From Phycisphaeraceae bacterium (GTDB lineage: Bacteria; Planctomycetota; Phycisphaerae; Phycisphaerales; Phycisphaeraceae): a DNA stretch of 64,000 nt. The stretch spans positions 1 to 64,000 of the forward strand of contig JANQFR010000018.1 in the NCBI GenBank assembly GCA_028277745.1, read 5' to 3'. This document shows positions 8,401 to 15,503 of this stretch, one piece after another; positions within the stretch are counted from its first letter, which is position 1, and each line of letters begins with the position of its first letter. The position numbers and the translations under genes are program-made. The notes under the pieces are model-generated. The model had not been told where the DNA came from. It made no database searches and was given only the letters and a program-made list of their open reading frames with translations.

Positions 8401-8880
8401 CAGGATCAGCACCCCCACCATTACCGCGAGCAGGCGCGCGGTGCGCGAGGGGTCGATCAGCCGCATCAGGGACACGCCCGGCAGCCGGTCCTGGACGCGG
8501 CGGATCGTCTCGGTCGCCATCGTCGCGGTCCGCCGGGGGTCGCGGTACTGCTCGGCGTGCTCGCTGAACTCGACCGCCGACGCCAGGGCCCCCGCCAGGT
8601 GCGGGTACATCCGCTCGGCCCGCAGCGCCAGCTCGCCCAGGCTCGGCCAGAACGCCGACGCCCGCCGCAGCCGGGTCCACAGCCACGTCACCGCCGCCGC
8701 CGCCAGCCCCACCCCGATCACCAGGCGCAGCCACCCCGGCAGCCGCAGCGCGTAATCCACCAACGCCAGCGCCAGCGCCGAGGCCAGCACCACCGACCAC
8801 CACTGCATCAGCCGCTGGGCCACGAGCATCCACCGCCCGGTCCGCCGCACGTGGTCGAGTTGTCGGGTCACATCCTGCAC
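5413..8880 (-). CDS. DUF4175-type giant coiled-coil membrane protein
   Basis: 1155 aa. Two N-terminal transmembrane helices (about 28-46 and 51-69) and a third near 145-168 are followed by an extracytoplasmic beta-rich region (170-460, including the R-P-P-G-Y segment typical of these proteins). A very long Gln/Glu/Arg/Ala-rich coiled coil spans about 520-1050. Near residue 1075 a run of nine Gly precedes P-P-P-Q-V-V-P-P, then a final helix. This matches the DUF4175 family found in MoxR/VWA clusters of Planctomycetota. It probably spans the periplasm as a scaffold; no catalytic motif is visible. The start is GTG at 8880. The downstream gene overlaps by 4 bases; upstream neighbours do not belong to the usual cluster. 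Confidence 0.8.
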   Translation of the reverse strand: MQDVTRQLDHVRRTGRWMLVAQRLMQWWSVVLASALALALVDYALRLPGWLRLVIGVGLAAAAVTWLWTRLRRASAFWPSLGELALRAERMYPHLAGALASAVEFSEHAEQYRDPRRTATMATETIRRVQDRLPGVSLMRLIDPSRTARLLAVMVGVLILVSAAVAASPTATRTAAARWLMPLGDAQWPQRTAVHSRMTQPVWAIDAPLKLAANVSQGYHHGMRVWVYYRVTPQGAAPGPWREALMNDQGVGLFERLIELPPGVARAVSGDAAADVEFYFKAGDAQTPPQHLELVARPAVTGITAAIRPPGYAADLIGEQTVALHEQTTPVATAAAWPGSVVTLTVELNKPIPDEAAAVALPGLAAAAVERTGPTTLTASFGLRDTVDTLVRLTDEHGLANLSDRLYRIEATPDKPPTVSIVKPSADESVLASAVIEVEALGQDDVGLAELSLDAEVPNPAPSGSAQNTLTLRLAETAQRRAMLTASATFDLAPLDLQPGQLVTLVAAARDVYELDGLTHDPVLSPPRRLRIIDETTLIGQLRAELAALRQQAIRLEQTQRQLAELDPAAAAGQQAQLSSRLESQAQLLERLQQRAASNRLDEPALDQVMNEAARLVQEAQDASDRAQERLDDAARQAEDEARKRQAAEARQSQAEVGDAMRELTELLDQGRDALTLQLQLRQLQTQQGRLAQDTRELLPQTVGQDRADLPQELQDALDELARRQAELSDQAQSAVRQMQATAEALNQPGGSDRERAAAEALAEAAAIAQRQGLSQQMDQAGESAQQNQLSQAGQQQANAMDTMQQMLRELDQQEQRVQQMVRRRLQELIQAIAQLLERQRAHAALLEEAPDVSVLEPGQAAIRRGTMAAEQTARASEQTQPVAEVLARAVDHQADAVLALRDSALQPARLAEGKAIESLAEALELVRQQAEQEERDQAQEQREELQRQYLELAERQDDLSDRAAAVVEAGVVTRPGRAQLIAVAGEEEEVRAEAMKLSAKVNQTLVFTRIHRWLDEGLSRAVSQLRRGRADESVLAEQARASRLLREMAAALEEDAEPSEFAGEQGGGGGGGGGPPPQVVPPVAELKLLRSIQQDVYEATRGLDESGPAAETRRRRLSELSAQQRELSQLGVQMVENMEKAMQPAALPQEETPQ

Positions 8881-8900
8881 AAAACGTCATCCGTAAGCGT

Positions 8901-8942
8901 AAGCCGGTCCTGAGGACGCCGAAGGCGGCCGAAGGTCCGGAT
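8901..8942. repeat. Family 5 repeat (AAGCCGGTCCTGAG), half copy
   Basis: Single arm of the hairpin element seen complete at 30609-30688 and 53131-53218: AAGCCGGTCCTGAGGACGCC, then a GAAGGTCCGGAT end. It lies in the 76-base gap before the DUF4175 gene. Confidence 0.7.
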
Positions 8943-8956
8943 ACCCGAGTCTCAAT

Positions 8957-9910
8957 TTAACCTTCATGGTCGGATTCGCAGTACGCCTCCATCGCTAAAA
9001 CATGGAAGCCGCCGTTGCGGGTGTTGTTGAGTCCGATGAGCCTCACGTAGCGGGCGGGCCTGGGGCGGAAGGTGATCTCCTGCCATCCGCGGCCGCGGCG
9101 TTCGCCACCGATGGGCGTCCAGGTCTCTCCGTCCGTGGAGGTCTCGATCCGGTAGGTGTAGACCCGCGAGTCGAAATCGTACAGACGCACGCGGATGCGC
9201 TGCAGTTCGTACACCTTGGGCAGCTCCAGCAGCAGCCGGCCGGGGTGCGGGAAGGCGGCGTGGTCGCGCTGAGTGCCTGTGCCATGAACCACAAGCGGCG
9301 TGGTGGCATACGCCACGGCGCCGTTCTTGGCCGCGGCGACGTTGCCCGATTCACGCACCGGGACCGCCACCGGCGCCAACAGGACCGGATGCGCCGGGGT
9401 CGACGACGCTTTCTGTTCCGAGGTTTCCGACACCGCCGCGACCTGCTTGCGGGTCACTTCGGCGTCACGGAGAGACCGCTCGACGAACGCCTGACGCGCC
9501 TCCCGCGCGGCCTGAGCCGCTTCGAGGTCGCCCGCCTGCTCGCCCTTCTCGATCAATTCGTCGAAAGATTCGAGGGCCTGCTTGTTGCCCAGCCGCTGCT
9601 GCGACAGCCACGCCTCCAGGGCCGGTTGGGTGACCCGTTGAAACTTCTGCTCCGCCCGCTGCACCGAGGCCTGGCGCGAGGCCTCGGCCGCCAGGAGGCT
9701 CCTTTGCCGCTCGAGGTTGGCCTGGCTCAGCTGCGTACGCAGTTGATCAGACACCCCACCCATCTGCTGCTCGAACGCCCCCAGGATCCTGGCGACCTCT
9801 TCGTTGGCCGGGCCGGGTTGCGGCTGAGCCTCCTCCGCCCGCAGACCCGACGACATCAGAACACCGGCGAACAAGGCGGGCGCCAGAACGACTTTCGACA
9901 GACATTGCAT
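8957..9910 (-). CDS. Secreted coiled-coil protein with C-terminal discoidin (F5/8 type C)-like domain
   Basis: 317 aa from the ATG at 9910; an upstream ATG at 9961 would only add residues before the signal peptide. Residues 1-26 are a clear signal peptide (L-S-K-V-V-L-A-P-A-L-F-A-G-V-L-M). Residues 30-165 form a charged Gln/Glu-rich helical coil with an A-A-R-E-A-R-Q-A-F segment. The C-terminal 125 residues form a jelly-roll of the F5/8 type C class: R-I-R-V-R-L-Y-D-F-D-S-R, Y-R-I-E-T-S-T-D-G-E-T-W, A-R-Y-V-R-L-I-G. Such domains bind carbohydrate or surfaces. It stands next to the GH116 gene and may act on the same glycan (inference). Confidence 0.78.
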   Translation of the reverse strand: MQCLSKVVLAPALFAGVLMSSGLRAEEAQPQPGPANEEVARILGAFEQQMGGVSDQLRTQLSQANLERQRSLLAAEASRQASVQRAEQKFQRVTQPALEAWLSQQRLGNKQALESFDELIEKGEQAGDLEAAQAAREARQAFVERSLRDAEVTRKQVAAVSETSEQKASSTPAHPVLLAPVAVPVRESGNVAAAKNGAVAYATTPLVVHGTGTQRDHAAFPHPGRLLLELPKVYELQRIRVRLYDFDSRVYTYRIETSTDGETWTPIGGERRGRGWQEITFRPRPARYVRLIGLNNTRNGGFHVLAMEAYCESDHEG

Positions 9911-10052
9911 CAAACGATCCCCATATGGAAGGTGAAAGCACCGATTATAGAGCGCCCCCAATCCACGCGAAATACGTTTGCCGCTTGTTCGGCGTCGGCC
10001 CTGATCGTCATCAATCTCGCTAACGATCCGCTCATAGAGCGGCGGGGCTGGG

Positions 10053-10107
10053 CTTAGCCGGGCCGCTACGCGGCCCCCGACCAGGCGGGCGTAGCCCGCC
10101 GGCTAGG
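10053..10107. repeat. Family 2 two-hairpin repeat, copy a
   Basis: 55 bases starting CTTAGCCGGGCCGC. The outer ends TTAGCCGG/CCGGCTA pair, and two inner hairpins GGGCCGC-TAC-GCGGCCC and GCGGGC-GTA-GCCCGC sit between them. Near-identical copies are at 20224 and 21426, and a diverged one at 26931. It lies in the 237-base gap between the discoidin-like gene and the GH116 stop. Confidence 0.85.
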
Positions 10108-10147
10108 ATGCGATTGCTAAAGGATGAAATCGGCTGCGGCCTGATCG

Positions 10148-12769
10148 TCATGGCCCGGCGGTCAGGTCGATGCGGAGTTGCCGGCTTACCATGGCCGTTT
10201 CGCCGACCCGGTGCTGTTGCCTGCCCCCCTCATCCGCAAACACAAGCTGTTGCACGATCAGTTCGCCGTCGATCATCTCGACAACGAGCCGATGGTCATC
10301 GAGCGATATGACGCCGTAGCCCGAGGCGGCGCAGAAGAAACTGCGCCAGGGCCGGGCCTTGATCCGCGGCCCAAACTCAAGGGTCTGGTTGGTGGCGTTG
10401 TATGCAAAACCCGACAGGGACTGGAGCAACGCGTAGCTCGCCAGGGCCCGGGCGTAGAAACTCCCGCACTCATACTCGTTGAACGGATTACGCGTCAGCC
10501 CGTCGTGCCGGCTCCGCACCCCGCGCACGATGGACAGGCCTTCTTCAACCCGGCCGCGCAGGATCAGGTGGGAAGCCACCTGGTATTCGATGCCGGTCCA
10601 CACCTCATCACTGTAGACAAACGGCAGGGTCGGCCTGCCCCCGCGGGGCCAGGTGCAGAGGATCAAGCCGGCCTCGTGCCCCAACGCGTAGCCGGGCCGC
10701 TGGGTGCAGGCGTGATCCGAGAGGTCTTCCTTGAAGTTGTGCTTGAAAATCGCATCGAGCGTATGGCCCACGTGTTCCGGATTGATCGGGTGCTCCAATC
10801 CGTAAAGGTCGGCCATCCACGCGCCGATCACCCCATCGGACAAGCAGCCGGCGCCGTATTGGTACGCGGGGCCTTCATCGGCAAGGACCTTGGTGCGCGC
10901 CGGGTCGAACCGCTCCTGGTCGGCGGTTTTCATGCGGTCACGATGGGCGTCGTCGCGCAGGTCTTTCCAGCGGACGTGCTGCTGATAGTACTCGCCGTTG
11001 AACAGTTCATGATCAAGGTAGGCCGCGCCGCGTCGGGCGAGTTCGAGATACTCAGCCGCCGCCCGTTTTTCGCCCAGGTGGTCCGCCATGCGGCCCAGCG
11101 CGGCGAGTGCGCCGACGTAAACCGTCGTGCACATGCCGTCGGGCCCCCAGAACTCGATGTCGTACGTGTTGTGGTGCGGCTCGATCACCGCGCCGAGCCG
11201 GTCGGGGTCCCACCGCGCAATGCAGTAGTCGAGGCTGCGTCGGGCTAACGGATACATCTTCCGCAACCAGTCATCGTCGCCAGAGATGACCCATTCGCGG
11301 TACGTCTTCATGATGCCGCCGAGTTGCCCGTCAGCGGCTGGATGATGGTCGTGGGCGACCGGGCCGTCGGGCAACGCCGCCCGAAACCCGACGTGGCCCT
11401 GCTCGTCCATCGAACGTTCAAGCTCCTGCTCGCGGAACGTCCGCTCCAACGCCGGGAACAGGTGGGGGATGGCCTGGGCGTAGTTCCACACGTGCGTGCA
11501 CGAGCCGGGGCAACAGCCCACGTCGCCGAAACAGCCTTCCCAGGCCCAGAGATTCCCATTGGCCTGCCGCAGCAGGGTCGGGCTTTTGATGATGGCAAGA
11601 TTGCTCGCGATCGCATCGATCGCCTCGCCCGGCAGGGTCGAGTTGAAAAGCGCGTCTTTAAATGCAAAGGTTCGACGGCGAAGCTCATCAAAGCGTTCGT
11701 GCATCGTGTCGGCGACCGCCGCGGCGTCTTCCCAGTGCGCCGCGTAGTACGGGCGCCAGACCTCGGCCGACGCGTCCTCCCCGCAGCAACCGTCTCCGTC
11801 GCAGCAGGCGGCCTCCGCCTTCTTTTTGAGCGGCTCCCATCGCTGGTCCACGTTAGGCACATGCCACGTGATGATGATCGGATAGGTCACCTGATCGCAC
11901 GGCGCCAGTGTCCCGGACAGCTGGATCGACCCGCCGTTCACGCCCGTGATGGGCCGGTCCGCGTTGCCTTCGTTGGGCTCAAACGCGTTGTCCGTGAGTT
12001 CCCGCCACAGCGCCGACAGCCAATCGAACCAACCGCCTCGAAGCCACATCCCTTTCACCAGGGGGCTGTGTCCGAAACAGGTCAGGCTGCAACCGCCGAA
12101 GTCCGGGGCCGACCCGGGCTCGACGTTGTTCATCAGGACGCCGCGCCCCGGGATGACATGGTTTCGCGAGTTCTTCCCCGATTCCTTGCCGGCGACCAGG
12201 TGATTCAAGTGGTAGGAAAACGCGTAAGACACCGGCTCGTTGCTGGTGTTCGTAAGTTCGTATTCCAGAACGGCGCAAGGCATGGAGGAGTGATGGTCAT
12301 CAAGCGGGATCATCGGGCTCCAGCCGGTCAGTTTGACGCTGATCGGCAGCACACGATCGGACAACGAGACCACCCCCACGGGAAAGCCGGCTTCAAATGC
12401 CGCGGAATCGAAACGAGGCAGCCCGGCGGAGCCCGGCCGGCGATGCCCCTGAGCCTGCAGCCCCTGGTCGTAGATTTTCTCCGGAGGCAAGGGGCCTTCG
12501 ACCAATCGCGTCATACGGGGAGCCGTCGAAGTCGCCTCGACATGCAAAACGGCGAACCCGCCGGAGGCCCACGATTGATGGTCATCCGGCCACGCGGTCA
12601 GCGACGGGCGGTGATGAATCGCGAGGTCCTGAACGCCTCCATACCCGTTCAGAGATATGGACCCCGCTCCGATCCCGCCCATCGGCATGGCGATCTGAAG
12701 CAGGTTTCGGCCTTCAAACCGGCGTCTTGCATCAAAAGATTCGTTGCGATCGTTGGCCTGACTGGTCAT
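10148..12769 (-). CDS. GH116 family glycoside hydrolase (GBA2-type glucosylceramidase/beta-glucosidase-like)
   Basis: 873 aa, full length for GH116. The N-terminal beta domain begins with the conserved M-P-M-G-G-I-G-A-G-S-I near residues 28-38. The catalytic (alpha/alpha)6 domain from about 370 contains W-A-W-E-G-C-F-G-D and C-P-G-S-C-T-H-V-W-N-Y. It also has H-N-T-Y-D-I-E-F-W-G-P with probable nucleophile Glu539, G-C-L-S-D-G with probable acid/base Asp645, and D-E-V-W-T-G-I-E-Y near 722-729. Retaining GH116 enzymes cleave beta-glucosides, including glucosylceramide, and some beta-xylosides. A Cys-rich insert (A-C-C-D-G-D-G-C-C-G, 320-330) is odd. No signal peptide, so cytoplasmic. The ATG at 12769 has AGGAA 6 bases upstream. 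It interrupts the MoxR cluster. Confidence 0.88.
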   Translation of the reverse strand: MTSQANDRNESFDARRRFEGRNLLQIAMPMGGIGAGSISLNGYGGVQDLAIHHRPSLTAWPDDHQSWASGGFAVLHVEATSTAPRMTRLVEGPLPPEKIYDQGLQAQGHRRPGSAGLPRFDSAAFEAGFPVGVVSLSDRVLPISVKLTGWSPMIPLDDHHSSMPCAVLEYELTNTSNEPVSYAFSYHLNHLVAGKESGKNSRNHVIPGRGVLMNNVEPGSAPDFGGCSLTCFGHSPLVKGMWLRGGWFDWLSALWRELTDNAFEPNEGNADRPITGVNGGSIQLSGTLAPCDQVTYPIIITWHVPNVDQRWEPLKKKAEAACCDGDGCCGEDASAEVWRPYYAAHWEDAAAVADTMHERFDELRRRTFAFKDALFNSTLPGEAIDAIASNLAIIKSPTLLRQANGNLWAWEGCFGDVGCCPGSCTHVWNYAQAIPHLFPALERTFREQELERSMDEQGHVGFRAALPDGPVAHDHHPAADGQLGGIMKTYREWVISGDDDWLRKMYPLARRSLDYCIARWDPDRLGAVIEPHHNTYDIEFWGPDGMCTTVYVGALAALGRMADHLGEKRAAAEYLELARRGAAYLDHELFNGEYYQQHVRWKDLRDDAHRDRMKTADQERFDPARTKVLADEGPAYQYGAGCLSDGVIGAWMADLYGLEHPINPEHVGHTLDAIFKHNFKEDLSDHACTQRPGYALGHEAGLILCTWPRGGRPTLPFVYSDEVWTGIEYQVASHLILRGRVEEGLSIVRGVRSRHDGLTRNPFNEYECGSFYARALASYALLQSLSGFAYNATNQTLEFGPRIKARPWRSFFCAASGYGVISLDDHRLVVEMIDGELIVQQLVFADEGGRQQHRVGETAMVSRQLRIDLTAGP

Positions 12770-13073
12770 CCGTGGTTCCTGTATCCCCTGGGTTGCCCTG
12801 GCGGCATGCCGGCATCGGCGTGAAACCGGGGCGTATCGACGCCACCCCCGCGATCATGAACTCAAACACCGTCTCGGTTGGGTCAAAGCTGACGTTTCCC
12901 GAAAATGAAGCGAAACGATCGGCCAGCGGGCTTGAGAAGTCAAGCGGTTCGTTCAGGTTCTCCAGCGGGAGGCCATGGACTTCGACGCTGAAACGGCCGC
13001 GGTTCGGTGATTTGAGCATGGAAAACCCGACGCGGGCGCGGGGACCCGGAAAACACCGCTTGGCCAGGCCGCC
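12770..13073. other. Intergenic stretch upstream of the GH116 gene
   Basis: 304 bases between the VWA/GATase stop and the GH116 start. A 95-codon minus-strand frame (13019-12732) crosses it and overlaps the GH116 start. It has no Shine-Dalgarno and no recognisable domain, so I do not call it a gene. The stretch probably carries the GH116 promoter; no clear hexamer pair was found. Confidence 0.4.
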
Positions 13074-15503
13074 TCACACCAGGCGGATCACCTTGCGCAC
13101 GATCCATTCGGCGGTCAGCAGCACCAGCAGGATCACCAGCACGGCCGGGGCGTGCCACAGCGGCTCACGCGCGTCGTTAGGGGTCTTGACCGCGCGGTTG
13201 GGCACGATCCGCGGCAGGGTCGCCAGCTCGTCGATCGGCACGACCTGGCCGCCGGTCTGGTTCGCCAAAGCGATCAAGCGTTCGTGATCCGGGCGCGGCT
13301 CGCGCAGCTCGTCGTCGGGGGCCACGACCTCGAACCGGGCGGTGATGTCCAGGTCGTCCAGCGCCGGCTCGGTGACCCGCAGCACCAGGTCGCCGCTCAC
13401 CGCCGGGCGCCAAGTCGCGGCGTAGGTCAGGCGGGTCAGCTCCTCGCCGGCGAGCTCGGCGTCGCGCGCCGGGTCGCCGCCGACCGGGCGCAGCTCGATC
13501 TCATCGACCGCCAGCCGCCGCTCGTCGCCCCGCCGGGTGACGCTGACCGCCACGCTAGGCAGCTGCCGGGCGATGAGGGCCGCGTCCTCGGTGACCAGCT
13601 CGACCACGACCGTCTCATCGAGGCCGATCCGCCGGTGGCTCAGCTGCAGGCGGGCCCGGTCGCCCGACTGGGCCACGCGGTCCCGGCCGAGCATGCGGAC
13701 GAGCTGGATCCAGAACTGTTCGAAGTACAGCTCGCCCCGGCCGTACCGCCAGCGCCAGGTCTCGTCGGTGGCGACGTAGAGGCTCTGGCCCGCGCCGTAG
13801 CGCAGGCGCATGACCATGGGCGCAGTCTCGCCGTCGGGCTCGACCGCGAGCACGTCGGCCGTGGGCTTGAGCGGCCCCACGTCCTGCACCCACCGCAGCC
13901 GGGGCAGGTCCGCGGGCCAGTCGTCCGCACCCACCCCCGGGCCCTGCAGCCGCAGCACGCGCAGCTGCTCCGCCAGCGCGGTGGGCTCCACGTCCGCCCC
14001 GCCGTCCATGCCCGGCAACACCCCCACGCTCGCCGGCCGCCTCATCGGCAGCAGGTCCGCCAGCGGCGTCGCGTCGTACGACAGCGGCGTCGACCGCTCG
14101 CCCCCGATCCACAGCAGCCCCGCCCCGCGCGACGCCACGTGGTCCCGGATCAACGCGATCTGCTTCGCCGTGAAATAGTCCATCGGCACGTCGCCCAGGA
14201 TGATCACGTCGTACTGGTCCATCTCCTGGGTCGTGCGCGGCGGGCGGGTGATCGGCACGTCGCCCTCCTGCACGAAGTTGCGGTCCGCGCTGAGCAGCAG
14301 CGTGCTGCTCGAGATCGACGCCTCGCGCAGCAGCATGTTCTTGAGGTAGCGGTACTCCCACCGCGGGTAGCCCTCGACATACAGCACCCGGATCGGCCGG
14401 TCGATCAGGTCGACGGCGAACCCCCGGCGGTTGTTGACGGTGATCAGCTCGTCCCGGCCGTCGGGCGCGTCGTAGCTCACGCGCGCCTCCCACTGCGCAC
14501 GGCCGACCAGCGACGACCGGCCGGTGAGCGTCACCTCGTCCCCGAACCCCACGCCCGCCTCGACGAGCGTGGTCTGGTCGACCACCTCGCCGGTGACCGT
14601 GTCGACCAACTCGATGCGCACGCGCGACGGGTCCGGGTCGTCATCGGCCCCGCCGACACGCTGCACGGTCACGCTCACGGGCACGATGTCGTTGATGAAC
14701 GCCTGGCGCGGCGCGTCGACCTCGGCGACCGACAGGTCCAGCGGCAGCTGAGCCGAGCCCAGCGGGACCGTGAACACGCTGACCGCCTGCTGCTGGAGCC
14801 GGCGCAGCAGCTGCGGGCCGGTCGCCTGCGGGCTGCGGCCGTCGGTGATGAGCACCACCCCGGCGACCGGCCGGCCCGCGGCGGCGTCGAGCGCCTGCTC
14901 GATCGCGGTGCGCAGCGACGTCGACGGCGCCGACGCCGGCTCCCACGCCTCACGCCCCGGCGGCGCGATCTCGAACGCCTGCGCCCCGAAACCGAACCAC
15001 GCCACCCGACGGTCGGCGCCCATCGCCTCGGGGTCGAACACGTCCGACTGCGACGTCAGCGCCGCGCGCATGGCCTCGTCCCGGCTCACCGGCGACCCGC
15101 CCTCCATCACGTCCTCCACCCCCATCGACGCGCTGCGGTCGACCAGCACCAGCAACAGGTCCGGCTCGACCTGCTCGTCGGGCTTGATCAGCACCGGCCC
15201 GGCGAGCAGCGCGGCGACCAGCAGGATCGTCACCGCACGCACCGCCGCCAACGTCAGCCGCACGCCGCGCGGCCCGATCAGCCCGCTGTAGCTCCACCCC
15301 GCGTACCCCGCCGCCGCCAGCACGATCAGCGCCCACACATACGCCGGCAGCGGGTAACGCCAGCCCAGCGACACCCCCTCATCTCCGAAGCTCAGGTCCC
15401 GCAGCCCGAACGCCCCGTCCAGCCACGACGCCGACGCTGGCGCCGCGGCCGTCAGCACGGTTAACAGGATGCCGCCCAAAAGCATCTTCATCTTCAGCAT
15501 CAC
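13074..15503 (-). CDS. Membrane VWA / glutamine-amidotransferase-like protein of the MoxR cluster
   Basis: 809 aa. A signal-like helix, then two transmembrane helices (about 50-70 and 85-108) precede a von Willebrand A domain with MIDAS motif V-D-R-S-A-S-M near residue 124 and the later V-V-L-I-T-D-G-R-S segment. A central region holds a class-I glutamine-amidotransferase-like fold (V-L-Y-V-E-G-Y-P-R-W-E-Y, Y-D-V-I-I-L-G-D-V, L-W-I-G-G-E-R-S-T) that lacks an obvious catalytic Cys. A C-terminal helix (A-V-L-V-I-L-L-V-L-L-T-A) anchors it again. Start GTG at 15503 overlaps the upstream stop (GTGA); ATG at 15500 is an alternative. Such proteins are thought to be remodelled by the MoxR ATPase. Confidence 0.85.
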   Translation of the reverse strand: MMLKMKMLLGGILLTVLTAAAPASASWLDGAFGLRDLSFGDEGVSLGWRYPLPAYVWALIVLAAAGYAGWSYSGLIGPRGVRLTLAAVRAVTILLVAALLAGPVLIKPDEQVEPDLLLVLVDRSASMGVEDVMEGGSPVSRDEAMRAALTSQSDVFDPEAMGADRRVAWFGFGAQAFEIAPPGREAWEPASAPSTSLRTAIEQALDAAAGRPVAGVVLITDGRSPQATGPQLLRRLQQQAVSVFTVPLGSAQLPLDLSVAEVDAPRQAFINDIVPVSVTVQRVGGADDDPDPSRVRIELVDTVTGEVVDQTTLVEAGVGFGDEVTLTGRSSLVGRAQWEARVSYDAPDGRDELITVNNRRGFAVDLIDRPIRVLYVEGYPRWEYRYLKNMLLREASISSSTLLLSADRNFVQEGDVPITRPPRTTQEMDQYDVIILGDVPMDYFTAKQIALIRDHVASRGAGLLWIGGERSTPLSYDATPLADLLPMRRPASVGVLPGMDGGADVEPTALAEQLRVLRLQGPGVGADDWPADLPRLRWVQDVGPLKPTADVLAVEPDGETAPMVMRLRYGAGQSLYVATDETWRWRYGRGELYFEQFWIQLVRMLGRDRVAQSGDRARLQLSHRRIGLDETVVVELVTEDAALIARQLPSVAVSVTRRGDERRLAVDEIELRPVGGDPARDAELAGEELTRLTYAATWRPAVSGDLVLRVTEPALDDLDITARFEVVAPDDELREPRPDHERLIALANQTGGQVVPIDELATLPRIVPNRAVKTPNDAREPLWHAPAVLVILLVLLTAEWIVRKVIRLV

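Noticed and set aside
5353-8913. Plus-strand open frame of 1186 codons opposite the DUF4175 gene
   Set aside because: Antisense shadow caused by high GC and regular codon usage; translation is Arg/Leu/Gly-rich nonsense without domains.
12732-13019. 95-codon minus-strand frame before GH116
   Set aside because: No ribosome-binding site, overlaps the GH116 start and shows no family likeness; could still be a remnant.
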